A stretch of 64,000 bases of DNA from Bog-257 sp963805985. GTDB lineage: Bacteria; Acidobacteriota; Terriglobia; Terriglobales; Acidobacteriaceae. The position numbers and the translations under genes are program-made. Below are positions 1 to 8,919 of the stretch, one piece after another. Position 1 is the stretch's first letter. Each line of letters begins with the position of its first letter. The stretch is from assembly GCA_963805985.1 (NCBI GenBank), contig CAWDWG010000001.1, positions 806,001 through 870,000 of the forward strand, in the 5' to 3' direction. The notes below the pieces were generated by a model, which worked only from the letters and a program-made list of their open reading frames with translations, was not told the DNA's origin and did not search any database.

Positions 1-1703
1 TGGCATCGATCATGCGCTTCTGTATCGCGGGGACTTTATCGCCGCTGTAACCTGCCATGCTCAACTGGGTGTCCAACACCATCGCGTTTTGTGGCTCGAA
101 ACCAAGATTGCTGTGCAGCGCCCGCGCCAGTCCGCGCACGGCAACGAACGAGGAAGTCACCAGCACGCCGCAGATCGTGATCTGCAGGACCAGCAGGGCG
201 TCGCGAAGTGTGATTCGCCGTCCGATCGTGACTGCGGACGCAGCCTTGATCACCTCATAGGGATTGGTTCGCAACACCTGCCGCACGGGAACAGAGCCGA
301 AGAGGAATCCGCTGGCCAGGGTCAGCAGCAACGCAACCACGTAGACTTTTGCGTCCGGGTTCAGTTCCAGGTGCATGGGAAACCTGGGGATGGGCCGCCA
401 CACGCTCAAGCCGTGCAACAGCACCACACTTCCACACAGCCCGACGGCGCCTCCGATCAGCGAAATCAGCACGGCCTCGGTAAACAGTTGTCGCAAGATG
501 CGCCGGCGTGTCGATCCCAGCGCTAGCCGCAGAGCAACCTCGCGAGAACGATCGGCCGCGCGTGCGGCGAACAGGCTTCCGAGATTGGCGCATGCGGCCA
601 GCAGAATCAGAGCCGCCAGCAGCATCAGGGCGGTCATGAATGCCCGCACCGGGCGCCCAAGGTAGTCGCCATAAAGGCTGGGCCGGGCCAGCAGAAATTG
701 CATCTTGCCGTCTTCTTTGGGATAGGTCTTCTCGAAGTAAGAACCAATCGCGTTGAGATCGGCAATCGCTTGCGGCGGAGTCACGCCCGGCTTCAGATGC
801 CCCATCACCATGAAGACCCAGTGATCGCCGCGCGCGTTCAGATTGCTGGTGCCCTCGATCTGCTCCTGGTTCACCATCGGCACAAACAAGCCGACATCAA
901 AAAACTCTAAGGTCCCGTGGAAGCCGGGCGGGCCAACGCCAAGAATCGTGTAAGGATGTTTGTTCAACTGAACCACGCGGCCCACTACGCCGCGATCATC
1001 CTGAAAATGGCTGTGCCAATAGGCATAGCTGAGCACGATGTAAGGGGCGCTGTTCGGACCATGCTCATCGGAGGCGTGGAAGAATCGGCCAAGATACGGT
1101 TGCAGGCGCAATACGTCGAAGTAGTTGCCCGTCGCCAGCGCGATCCAGGCGGTGGACGGGTTCTGTCCCGTGTCCAGGCCGGCCTCGTCTGCGGTGTAGC
1201 CCGCCAGATCCTCGAAGCTGCGGTTGCGCTCGCGGATGTCGAGATAATCCGGATACGACTGGCTGGGATCCACAAAGCTGGCTTTGCGCTCGATGGCCCA
1301 CAGGCTTTCTGGCTGAGGCACGTTCAGCGGACGCAGGATCAGCGCGTTCAATATCGCAAAGACAACGGCGTTCGCGCCGATGGCCAAGGCCAGCGTCACC
1401 ACCGCGGTGAGCGTGAATCCAGGAGATTTGTGCAACATGCGCAAGGCATAGCGCAGATCGTTGATCCAGCCTTCGATGAAGTTGCCGCCCAGGGCTTCGT
1501 GGCACTCTTCCTTGAATCGCTGCTGCCCGCCGAACTCGATGCGCGCTTGTCGCTCGGCTGCGGCGCGATTCATTCCCGAGCGTTCCAGATCGTCGGCACG
1601 CAGGGCGATGTGAGAGCGGAGTTCCTCTTCCATTTCATCGGCCACTCTGCGAGCGATGAACGAACTTGCCGGCAATCGAACGAAGGTATGCCAGTAGTTT
1701 CAT
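1..1703 (-). CDS. MacB-like ABC transporter permease (ADOP type), 3' partial, early frameshift
   Basis: The 3' end runs off the left edge of the window. The protein has the acidobacterial duplicated-permease layout: an N-terminal cytoplasmic helix region (DEMEEELRSH, then RIEFGG), a first TM segment (TLALAIGANAVVF), a MacB periplasmic core domain, and an FtsX-like TM block (LLAALILLAACANLGSLFAAR) followed by EVALRLALGSTRRRI. Such permeases are inner-membrane proteins of MacB-type export systems. The likely original start is the ATG at 1703, overlapping the PadR stop by 4 bases (ATGA). Read from there the frame stops after 22 codons; a one-base shift near 1646 joins MKLLAYLRSIAGKF to VADEMEEEL. 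Without frameshifting, translation could restart at the in-frame ATG at 1633. The rest is open and conserved in style. Confidence 0.8.
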
Positions 1704-2041
1704 ACTTCCTCAGGCCGAGCGGCCAACGCCGAACCGATAGCTGCGGCAAGCCGGTTCCATCCCTCGGTTTCCTCTCGCAGACGCTTGCGCCCCGCCGCGG
1801 TGAGTTCGTAAAACTTGGCGCGGCGGTTATTGTCCGACGTTCCCCAAGTCGCCTTCAGCAAGCCTTGGCGCACAAGCCGGAAGAGCGCGGGATACAACGC
1901 TCCCTGCTCGATGAGCAGCGCGCGATCGGAAATCTGGCCGATGCGCAAGAGCACGCCGTAGCCGTGGAGTGGGCCGAGCGAGACCGCTTTCAAGATCAGA
2001 AGGTCGAGGGTACCGGGAAGAAGCTGGGCCTGGTCGGTCAT
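1700..2041 (-). CDS. PadR family transcriptional regulator
   Basis: This 113-residue protein is a typical short PadR repressor: an N-terminal winged helix beginning LLPGTLDLLILKAV, the motif GPLHGYGV, then IEQGALYPALFRL and a short C-terminal dimerisation helix. PadR proteins bind palindromic DNA and usually repress neighbouring transport genes. The stop codon overlaps the start of the downstream ADOP permease gene, so the two are almost certainly co-transcribed, a standard pairing in Acidobacteria. The start is supported by a Shine-Dalgarno AGGAGA five bases before the ATG. The likely autoregulatory palindrome lies directly upstream. Confidence 0.9.
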   Translation of the reverse strand: MTDQAQLLPGTLDLLILKAVSLGPLHGYGVLLRIGQISDRALLIEQGALYPALFRLVRQGLLKATWGTSDNNRRAKFYELTAAGRKRLREETEGWNRLAAAIGSALAARPEEV

Positions 2042-2045
2042 CGGT

Positions 2046-2084
2046 TCTCCTAAAACGATTAGGAGAATAACTCCGCTCTCCTAA
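2046..2084 (-). promoter_or_regulatory. Putative PadR operator: inverted repeat plus third half-site
   Basis: TCTCCTAA at 2046-2053 and TTAGGAGA at 2059-2066 form an 8-bp-arm inverted repeat with a 5-bp spacer, and a third TCTCCTAA lies at 2077-2084. On the coding strand the first arm is also the ribosome binding site of the padR-like gene. Operator function is inferred from symmetry and position. Confidence 0.5.
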
Positions 2085-2136
2085 GCAGTCAAGGGGAAAG
2101 TGCTGGGACGCTGGCTTTAAGAGAGTGTGTCGCGGC

Positions 2137-2240
2137 CCGTGCGCCGCTCCGCGGCTCGAACCACAGATCCCTCGGTCGGACTAAAGTCCTCGGTCGGGAT
2201 GACAGATCATTAAGAAGCGCGGGGGCCGCTGGCCTGAAGG
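2137..2240. repeat. Dispersed palindromic repeat, 'CCTCGGTCGG' family
   Basis: This copy carries the modules GCTCCGCGGCTCGAACC, CAGATCCCTCGGTCGGAC, TCCTCGGTCGGGATGACAG and GCTGGCCTGAAGGCC. Closely similar copies lie at 14520-14612 and 23124-23233, and reverse-oriented relatives sit inside nrdJ. No gene is visible between the PadR operator and the tandem array. Confidence 0.75.
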
Positions 2241-2384
2241 CCAGCTCTACCCGGACCCAGCTCTACCCGGACCCGGCTCTACCCGGACCCGGCTCTACTC
2301 GGACCCGGCTCTACGAGGACCCCGCTCTACCCGGACCCCGCTCTACCCGGACCCCGCTCTACCCGGACCCCGCTCTACCCGAGC
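2241..2384. repeat. Tandem array, nine copies of a 16-bp unit
   Basis: Nine consecutive 16-bp units of the form CC(A/G/C)GCTCTACCCGGAC fill this stretch, with two units degenerate (ACTCGGAC, ACGAGGAC). The array starts exactly where the preceding dispersed repeat ends with its CTCTACC module and stops 6 bp before the next gene's stop codon, so it looks like a local expansion of that repeat's tail. Confidence 0.85.
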
Positions 2385-2390
2385 CGGCTG

Positions 2391-3779
2391 TTACTTCGAC
2401 TTATTCGCGCTACCTGCGGGCCGGGTGGTTCTCGTCGCCGGTTTGGGATGGGCATCATCTGACACCTGCTGCGCGATCCTAGTGGACTCCTGCACGAAGG
2501 TTGCGTCCACCGCATCGACGGCGAATTGAGGCGAATCGGCGGCCAGCGGAATGTTGTTCAGCTCCGGCTGCGGCTTGCCGACTTTGTAGAGAGTGATCGT
2601 AGTCAAGGCTTGATACTTGGCGGGATCGAGCGTCACTCCTTTGGGCAGTGACGCAGGAGCTATGGCGCCGGTACCCGGGTCCTTCACCTGGGCGGCAACG
2701 GTATAGATGACGTAATCGCATTCCTTCGTGCGAGCTTCGCTCTCCACGCTGGACTGCGGCGAGTCGGCGTCGAGCGGAATTGCCTCGAATTGCTGGCGGC
2801 TGATCTCGGCGATCAGGTCCAGGCGCATGTTATCCGTGGGAAGCGATGAGCCGCTCATGTCCTTAATTTTCACGACACCGATGCGGACCACGCCGGGGGC
2901 TTTGGCAGCCACGGTGGGAGGAGCCGGCTCAGCCGGCTTGGGCGGAGGCGCAGCAGCAGCGGGCGCCGGTTGAGCTGCAGGCGTTGAACTCGCCGCCGGC
3001 GCGCCGCCCATCAACGCGGTCAGGTCCATGACCTTGCAGCCCTGCGGCATCTCGAACAGTGCGTCATCGAGCGTAGCACTGGTGAGATCGACCACCTCGG
3101 TGGTCGTGGTGAAGGTTCCCTGCTCCGAAGTGACGGACATCGTTTGCTTCAGCGGATACCCCAGCGGCACGCCGCCGCCGCCTTTGACAACGATGCGATC
3201 GGTGCAGCCGCCATGTCCGCCGCGGCACGCCATTGCCGAATACGACTCTTCTCCGCAGGCGAGCCCCGCCGACAGATCGGCATACCAGCCGTCCATCTCC
3301 ATCTTGGTGTGGGACTGATTGCAGGCGTCCGGGCTCGACTCCATCGTCATGGTCGACTTGATGTGCCGCGCCTTGTAGCCAAACATCTGCTGGGTTTCGC
3401 CAGTGTCGGTGGAGGTGCGCGTGATGGTCAGCACGCCGCCTTTGCGCGGGGCTTCGGGCTCGCCGCCATGCATCATCTGCCCCAGCGACCGCATGCTGGG
3501 CATCGCCGGACAAGCCGACTCGCCGCCGACCATGGGGATGACCATGCACTGATTTCCGGTGACCGTGACCATGCGCTTCTGGTCGCACTGAATGAGGCTG
3601 ACGCTGCCGCCGTGGCCGCCGAAGCTCATCTCGTTGCGCTCGCGCGAGCCTTTGATGTACACCGTGCTCTCGGTGGTGTGGCCCATCACCGTAGTGCGGG
3701 TCTTAATCTTAATGTCAGCAAAGGCAAGCGCGGAGCAGCACAGCAGCACCGCCAGCGAGTACACCGATAGGCGTGTCAA
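2391..3779 (-). CDS. Secreted protein of unknown function with DUF4412-like N-terminal region
   Basis: I read the start as TTG at 3779, because AAGGAGG lies six bases before it and translation then begins with a clean signal peptide (MTRLSVYSLAVLLCCSALAFA). The exported part (about residues 22-250) resembles DUF4412-type periplasmic proteins that measure a bound species (STVYIKGSRERNEM). A Pro/Ala-rich linker near residues 265-300 joins a second domain of about 150 residues that contains two related stretches, PLDADSPQSSV and PLAADSPQFAV, suggesting an internal duplication. Cysteine content is high for a secreted protein. No enzymatic motif is recognised. It is transcribed in the same direction as the multicopper oxidase cluster upstream but separated by a terminator. 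Confidence 0.8.
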   Translation of the reverse strand: MTRLSVYSLAVLLCCSALAFADIKIKTRTTVMGHTTESTVYIKGSRERNEMSFGGHGGSVSLIQCDQKRMVTVTGNQCMVIPMVGGESACPAMPSMRSLGQMMHGGEPEAPRKGGVLTITRTSTDTGETQQMFGYKARHIKSTMTMESSPDACNQSHTKMEMDGWYADLSAGLACGEESYSAMACRGGHGGCTDRIVVKGGGGVPLGYPLKQTMSVTSEQGTFTTTTEVVDLTSATLDDALFEMPQGCKVMDLTALMGGAPAASSTPAAQPAPAAAAPPPKPAEPAPPTVAAKAPGVVRIGVVKIKDMSGSSLPTDNMRLDLIAEISRQQFEAIPLDADSPQSSVESEARTKECDYVIYTVAAQVKDPGTGAIAPASLPKGVTLDPAKYQALTTITLYKVGKPQPELNNIPLAADSPQFAVDAVDATFVQESTRIAQQVSDDAHPKPATRTTRPAGSANKSK

Positions 3780-3883
3780 GCGAAGCCTCCTTAGAGCCGC
3801 GAACCTTCCCACCGACCGAGACGTGCGCAATTCTAATAACCGGCGCCGGAATTGGCGAGTCCTATATTGGGCACAAAAGAAAT

Positions 3884-3910
3884 CGTCCGACCGCTTGAGA
3901 CGATCGGACG
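3884..3910 (-). terminator. Rho-independent terminator of the multicopper oxidase gene
   Basis: CGTCCGA (3884-3890) pairs with TCGGACG (3904-3910). On the minus strand the stem is followed by ATTTCTTTT. It lies 27 bases past the oxidase stop codon. Confidence 0.65.
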
Positions 3911-3936
3911 AAAAGTACAGGAAAGCCTGTCGCCAG

Positions 3937-5541
3937 TTAGTTCGGGTTCACCTGAATCTTCTGCATCATGCCGCCATCCTCGTGATCGATGATGTGGCAG
4001 TGAAACACGAAGGTTCCGGCGATCTGGGGATCGCGGAAATCCATGCGAGCGGTGATGCTGGGATACGGTCCGCTTCCCGACCATGCCGGCAGCGTATAGG
4101 TGTCGTACAGCTCGGGATTTTGCACGGGCTGGCCGTTGATATCCATCAGCAGGAAGTGAATCTGGTGGATATGGAAGGCATGTGCCTCGCCCGCGTGGTT
4201 TTCGATGGTCCAATCCTCAATCGCGCCGACCTGGGTGGTGATGGCGGGAGGAGCATCCATCTTGAAGACCGTCGGCTTTGATCCCTTGACGGTGACGAAG
4301 TACTGCGTCGGACCATTACTGCCCACGGTCTGCTCAGAGAAATAGATGTTCCTCTGCGTAGTCGGCTGTTGCGCGGCCAAGCCTGCAAAACGTTGCCGCG
4401 GGGCCGGAGGCGTTTTCTGGCCACGATCCGGAGGCGGTTCACCTTTCGAATTCGACGTGCCGAACATCTTCAGCAGCTGCTGCGGCGGATTGGGGTTGCC
4501 GACCGGACCGGTGGCGAAGCCGTTGGTCAGGAATACGCCTTCTTCGTCAGAGGGAAGCCCGGGCACGATGAACTCAGCTCGTCCAGCCGGAGGTATCACA
4601 ATATCGGTCTGCGTGAGCGGTGGATTCAAAGGCACACCATCCAGCGCGACCAGCTGGATGTTCTGTGCCGTGGTTCCGTAAATGACCTGGAGGTCCAGGA
4701 ACGTCTGCGAGGTAGTGTTGGCCACCCGCCAGAACTCCTGTTGCCCATATTGCATGTTGATGTACGGCGAAGGAGCATCGGGGAACAGAGCCGGTTGATA
4801 GTTGATGGTCAGCTGATTGGGTCCCGGGATCCAGGAGTTGGGATTGTTGAACTGCTGGCGAATTACAAACACGCGCTCCGGCAAGCCCTGCGTGCCGTTG
4901 ATGGTGCCTTCAATGAACAGCGCACCGGTGGCGCCTCCGTCGATCTGCGTCGTAGCTTGGCCGTGCGGATGCGGATGGTACCAGTACATTCCCGGGTTGT
5001 CATTGGTCGGAACCTCAAAGCTATAGGGGAACGGAGGATCGCCAGATTGAATCAGGGTATAGATGACGTCATCCTGAAGGCAGACAGGAGGGATATTCAT
5101 GCCATGGAAGTGCATGTTCGTAGTGCTGGGCAGGATGTCTCCACCATTGCAATCCGGATTTGTAGGTTTGCCGGGGAATTTGGCCGGAACATGCATCGGC
5201 ATCGACATCTTTTTAGCCTGAGGGAACTTGTCGTAGGGTGCCTGAATGTTGTTGGTCAGGTTGAGGTTCAACTGATCACCGGGATTCAGGCGGAGGGTTG
5301 GGCTTTCGGTCATATTGCCCTGAGAGTCTGTGTAGACATAGCAGTAGTGCTCGAAGCCGTCGCTACCCAATTGGTTCTGCAAGGTAAGATTGACGGTCAA
5401 AGAACCGTTCTGGCTAAACAGATCCAGCGGGTTGACGACCAGGCTGCCCGGCACCGGCCGCTGCGGGCATACCGGCCCCTGCGCCCAGACGCTGGTCAGT
5501 GCAACTGCACAGATTACGGCCAACAGCATCGATTTCATCAT
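3937..5541 (-). CDS. Secreted multicopper oxidase
   Basis: The product is a three-domain multicopper oxidase of about 534 residues with all four copper-binding signatures: HFHGMN, YHPHPHGQ, AHAFHIHQIHF and FHCHIIDHEDGGMM. The last contains the type 1 copper His-Cys-His and an axial Met. These enzymes oxidise phenols, bilirubin-like compounds or metal ions and reduce O2 to water. The start at 5541 is chosen because AAGGA lies eight bases upstream and gives a signal peptide (MMKSMLLAVICAVALTSVWAQ); a further upstream ATG at 5586 lacks a ribosome site. It follows a secreted propeller gene and a DUF3455 gene on the same strand. Substrate cannot be deduced. Confidence 0.92.
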   Translation of the reverse strand: MMKSMLLAVICAVALTSVWAQGPVCPQRPVPGSLVVNPLDLFSQNGSLTVNLTLQNQLGSDGFEHYCYVYTDSQGNMTESPTLRLNPGDQLNLNLTNNIQAPYDKFPQAKKMSMPMHVPAKFPGKPTNPDCNGGDILPSTTNMHFHGMNIPPVCLQDDVIYTLIQSGDPPFPYSFEVPTNDNPGMYWYHPHPHGQATTQIDGGATGALFIEGTINGTQGLPERVFVIRQQFNNPNSWIPGPNQLTINYQPALFPDAPSPYINMQYGQQEFWRVANTTSQTFLDLQVIYGTTAQNIQLVALDGVPLNPPLTQTDIVIPPAGRAEFIVPGLPSDEEGVFLTNGFATGPVGNPNPPQQLLKMFGTSNSKGEPPPDRGQKTPPAPRQRFAGLAAQQPTTQRNIYFSEQTVGSNGPTQYFVTVKGSKPTVFKMDAPPAITTQVGAIEDWTIENHAGEAHAFHIHQIHFLLMDINGQPVQNPELYDTYTLPAWSGSGPYPSITARMDFRDPQIAGTFVFHCHIIDHEDGGMMQKIQVNPN

Positions 5542-5602
5542 TGCGCGTATCCTTAAACTTCCCAAAATTTGCAGCCCCGCAAGCATCGACCAGGCGGAAC
5601 TT

Positions 5603-6796
5603 CTAGAACGGCCGCGGAGGAAATACCTGAATATTCAGCAATCCCGGGCTGGAGTTGTCCGCCGCCGGAGAACCCGCAGCTTCGGTCAGCGTGCAGGCCG
5701 TTCCGGTTGACGTGACATTCACAATACCGACGGAGGAGCCGAACTCCGCGACGTACAGAACGTTACCGGTACCGGTGGTGTCGCGCGTCTGCAGCCCGCC
5801 GACGTAGGACCAGGGATTGTAGAAATTGTTCAGCAACTTCGAACTGCAGCCCGCAGTGACTCTGCCGTTGCTCTTATTAAAGAAGGCGGCATTCACGAAG
5901 CCGTTCTGGCTGTTTCCGATGTAGATCAGACTCTCGTCCGGACTGAGGCGCGCGGTAGCGGAATTGACTCCCGGTCCGATAACGTTCGATTGCTGTCCGA
6001 CCTGATACATCACCGTGGGCGCGAGCTTGCCGGTGGATAAATCGGAGACCTCGACGACAGTAGGCACGGCGGCATCGCCAAAGATGGCAAAGTGGCCGTC
6101 CTGCGTGATGTCCACGCTGTCGGGGTAGTAAGACTGGATGAAGCCGAACGAATTCTTCTCGTCGTTATTCGAGACGGGGATACCGTTGGCGATGTTGAAA
6201 GACTCGATGGATCCATCAATGTAAGTAACCACCATGATGTTGCCATTGACCGCCATGCCGGCAACCCATCCACCGTTCAAGGGCGCGACAGTAATGTCGC
6301 CCAGGAACGACAGCGTGCATCCAGCTCCGACGGCGAACGTGGCAATGGTGTTGGAGGTGGAATAGCCAGCGTAGAGATAGTTCTGGTTCATCACCATTCC
6401 TATTCCGTTGCTGGTTCCAATGTCATTGGACGAGCCGAGGTAGTTACCTACCAAACTCATCGACTGGATGTTGATCGATGCTATGTCGCCGGTACCCGCG
6501 TCAGAGACGTAGAGGCACTGGGTGGTGCTGCTGGGTAGCATCGCCAGCCGCGGAGTTCCGAAGAATCCTCCGCCGATCCCCAGACCTTGGGTATTGATGC
6601 TCTGCAGAAAGCTCAGTGTGGGATCGTTCTGCGTGCCACCGGCGGTAAACACCGTGGCATAGGTATGCAACGTGCCGTCGTCGTTGGTGAAGACGTAGAT
6701 GGGAGAGCTGGGAGCTTTCGATTTATCGGCGGCATGTGATGTCGCAGGCGAAATCCAAATGCTCAGGACAAAGAGCAGAGCAACAAACTTCTTCAT
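5603..6796 (-). CDS. Secreted beta-propeller protein (YncE/lactonase-like)
   Basis: A signal peptide (MKKFVALLFVLSIWISPATSHA) is followed by about 370 residues of repeated blade-like segments such as QCLYVSDAGTGDIASI, NYLYAGYSTSNTIATF and SLIYIGNSQNGFVNA, the pattern of seven-bladed YncE/6-phosphogluconolactonase propellers. The ATG at 6796 is preferred because GAGGAA lies eight bases before it. Function in such secreted acidobacterial propellers is unknown. It lies 61 bp before the multicopper oxidase gene on the same strand and the two may share a transcript. Confidence 0.8.
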   Translation of the reverse strand: MKKFVALLFVLSIWISPATSHAADKSKAPSSPIYVFTNDDGTLHTYATVFTAGGTQNDPTLSFLQSINTQGLGIGGGFFGTPRLAMLPSSTTQCLYVSDAGTGDIASINIQSMSLVGNYLGSSNDIGTSNGIGMVMNQNYLYAGYSTSNTIATFAVGAGCTLSFLGDITVAPLNGGWVAGMAVNGNIMVVTYIDGSIESFNIANGIPVSNNDEKNSFGFIQSYYPDSVDITQDGHFAIFGDAAVPTVVEVSDLSTGKLAPTVMYQVGQQSNVIGPGVNSATARLSPDESLIYIGNSQNGFVNAAFFNKSNGRVTAGCSSKLLNNFYNPWSYVGGLQTRDTTGTGNVLYVAEFGSSVGIVNVTSTGTACTLTEAAGSPAADNSSPGLLNIQVFPPRPF

Positions 6797-6919
6797 GAGC
6801 GAGTTCCTCAATCAGGGGAGAAAAGAACGTGAGCGGAATGGTATCTCAGATGGGAGAATTCCTACAACGCTAGTAGATGTAACATGCAACAAAATCAGAG
6901 GACTTGCAACAAAACATTG

Positions 6920-7471
6920 TCAATGGGTTTCAGGGGCGTAGAAGTAGTAGTCTGCGGTGTAGGAGCTTTTGATTTCGACATTTTGCTGGGCGGCGTTGCA
7001 AGCGGTGGCAGGAGGCGGTTGTCCACCTTTCGTATTAATACGCTGAATGGCACTTACACGGCTTAGAACTCCATTGCCCGAATGGCCGGTCGCGGTCAGC
7101 AGCAGCCACGGAACCGAGTTCGGATCCGGGGAATTGAGCTTGGCTGTGACCTTGCCCGTTACTTCACTCTCATCGCCAATTTTCCAAGTGGGACCGGCGA
7201 AGTGGTGGCCGATGACGGCGCCATGTTCATCGTAGAGTTCCGCCTCTGGAGCTTTCAGAACCCACGCATATTTGCCATCCGTTCCAGCTTGACAGGTATA
7301 GATCTGATAACCGGACGCATGGGTGGCAAGGACGAGTTGGGTGCTACTTGGCGCCGCGATCTGATCCGGCACGATGGGAGGTGTGACGGTTTGTCCGAAT
7401 GCGGCTGGAATTGCCGCAATCAGGACGATAAACGGAAGCAGCTTTGTGCTCACGGAGCAGAAGTTTACCAT
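6920..7471 (-). CDS. DUF3455 family secreted protein
   Basis: The mature part matches the DUF3455 pattern closely: GYQIYTCQA, YAWVLKAPEAELYD, HHFAGPTWKIGDES, PWLLLTATGHSGNGVLS, IQRINTKGGQPP and YTADYYFYAP. A signal peptide precedes it (LLPFIVLIAAIPAAFG). The family is of unknown function and is found in soil bacteria and fungi. Start choice is uncertain: ATG 7471 or GTG 7453 both leave the signal peptide intact, and neither has a clear ribosome site. It may belong with the propeller and oxidase genes downstream. Confidence 0.85.
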   Translation of the reverse strand: MVNFCSVSTKLLPFIVLIAAIPAAFGQTVTPPIVPDQIAAPSSTQLVLATHASGYQIYTCQAGTDGKYAWVLKAPEAELYDEHGAVIGHHFAGPTWKIGDESEVTGKVTAKLNSPDPNSVPWLLLTATGHSGNGVLSRVSAIQRINTKGGQPPPATACNAAQQNVEIKSSYTADYYFYAPETH

Positions 7472-7496
7472 TTCTGCGACCACGAATTGAGATCAA

Positions 7497-8714
7497 TTAA
7501 AGTGCCGCGACTCGGCGCTGTATCACCATGAAATAGAGGGCCATCACGATCAGCAGCATCCCATTGACGCTCAAGACGAGGGGCGCCGTGAACACCGGGA
7601 CCAGCCATCCTGACAGCAGATTTCCCATCGGCATGCCGCCGCGGAAAGCGCAGTTGTAGACGCTCATTACGCGGCCGCGCATTTCGTTGGTGGTGATCAG
7701 CTGCACCAGAGAGGTGACGGTGGCGAAGACCATCATCATCGACGCGCCCACCACCACCAGCGCGGCGTAGCTGAACGGCAGCCGCTTGGAGAGCGCGAAA
7801 GCGGCAATCGCCGCACCCAGGCACATCAGCATGATGATGGCGAAGCGTCCCTTGCGGCGAATATTCCCCATGCCGGCAACGGTCAGGGATCCGACGATCG
7901 ATCCAATGCCCATCAGTGAAAGCAGGTTGCCGTAGACTTCCGGACCACGGTGGAAGATGTCTTTGACGAACACCGGCATATAGGTTCGCATGGGCATGCT
8001 CAAGGCAGTCATGCAAAACGCCAGCACGATGAGGGCTTCCATCGAGCCCATCTTGCGCACGAACTTGATGCCAGCTTTTAGACTGGCGAACATCGAGTCG
8101 GTCGTGCTCTCCGGAAGGAAGCGCGTCCTGATCATCAACAGTGCGATGACCGGGGCGATGAACGACAGCGCGTTCAGGCCGAAGCACCACTTCTCGCCCA
8201 GCTTAGCCAGGGCTTGTCCGGCGAGCGCGGGTCCGATGGTCACCGCCAGGTTGAACTGAATCGAATTCAGCGCGATGGCGTTGGGCATGTCCTCGCGATC
8301 GACCAGCGTGGGGATCAGCGCGGAGTAGGCTGGTCCGCCGAACGCTTGGGCGAATCCCGACACGAATGACAGACACAGTATGTGCCAGACATGAACCATG
8401 CCAGTGGCCACCAGAACGGTGAGAATGGCGGCGCTGGTCATCTGCACGTATTGCGAGGCGAGCAGCACTTTGCGGCGCTCGATGCGGTCGGCCACCACGC
8501 CGCCGATCAGCGTAAAGAGAAAGATAGGAATGCCGCCGAGAAACTGGTCGAGCGCGAGCAGGAAGGCGGAGTGGGTGAGCCGGTAGATGAGCCAGCCCTG
8601 CGCCACGATCTGCATCCAGGTACCAATGCTGGAAGTGCAGGCGCCAATCCACATCAGGCGAAAATCGCGATAATGAAATGCTTTGAATATCCTGCGAAAG
8701 GTCGACGTGTTCAT
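7497..8714 (-). CDS. MFS exporter (MFS_3, EntS-like)
   Basis: A 405-residue polytopic protein with about 11-12 hydrophobic segments. The N-terminus FRRIFKAFHYRDFRLMWIG, the loop GGVVADRIERRKVLL and the segment MRGRVMSVYNCAFRGGMPMG are typical of the MFS_3 group that includes enterobactin exporter EntS and bacilysin-type drug exporters. It would use proton motive force to expel a small molecule. It is divergently oriented to the TolC-HlyD-FUSC operon with about 205 bp between, so the two efflux units may share regulation. Confidence 0.88.
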   Translation of the reverse strand: MNTSTFRRIFKAFHYRDFRLMWIGACTSSIGTWMQIVAQGWLIYRLTHSAFLLALDQFLGGIPIFLFTLIGGVVADRIERRKVLLASQYVQMTSAAILTVLVATGMVHVWHILCLSFVSGFAQAFGGPAYSALIPTLVDREDMPNAIALNSIQFNLAVTIGPALAGQALAKLGEKWCFGLNALSFIAPVIALLMIRTRFLPESTTDSMFASLKAGIKFVRKMGSMEALIVLAFCMTALSMPMRTYMPVFVKDIFHRGPEVYGNLLSLMGIGSIVGSLTVAGMGNIRRKGRFAIIMLMCLGAAIAAFALSKRLPFSYAALVVVGASMMMVFATVTSLVQLITTNEMRGRVMSVYNCAFRGGMPMGNLLSGWLVPVFTAPLVLSVNGMLLIVMALYFMVIQRRVAAL

Positions 8715-8919
8715 GCGTCCCGGTGGTGCAGATTCTATCTTCGCACGAGCAACTGAAAGGACGGCTGAGCCGCTGGCCCTCTCACGATCACATCAACTCA
8801 GCAAGTCCTTGAATATAGATGAAGTGCAATCGAAAGAGACTCCGCGAAGCGCAATAATGGCGTGGTATCATCCTGCTACTCTGTTGTAAATACAGCGAAA
8901 CGGCATCCTGGCATAAAGA

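Noticed and set aside
2241..2384. CRISPR array
   Set aside because: Units are 16 bp, directly adjacent and without spacers; no cas genes nearby.
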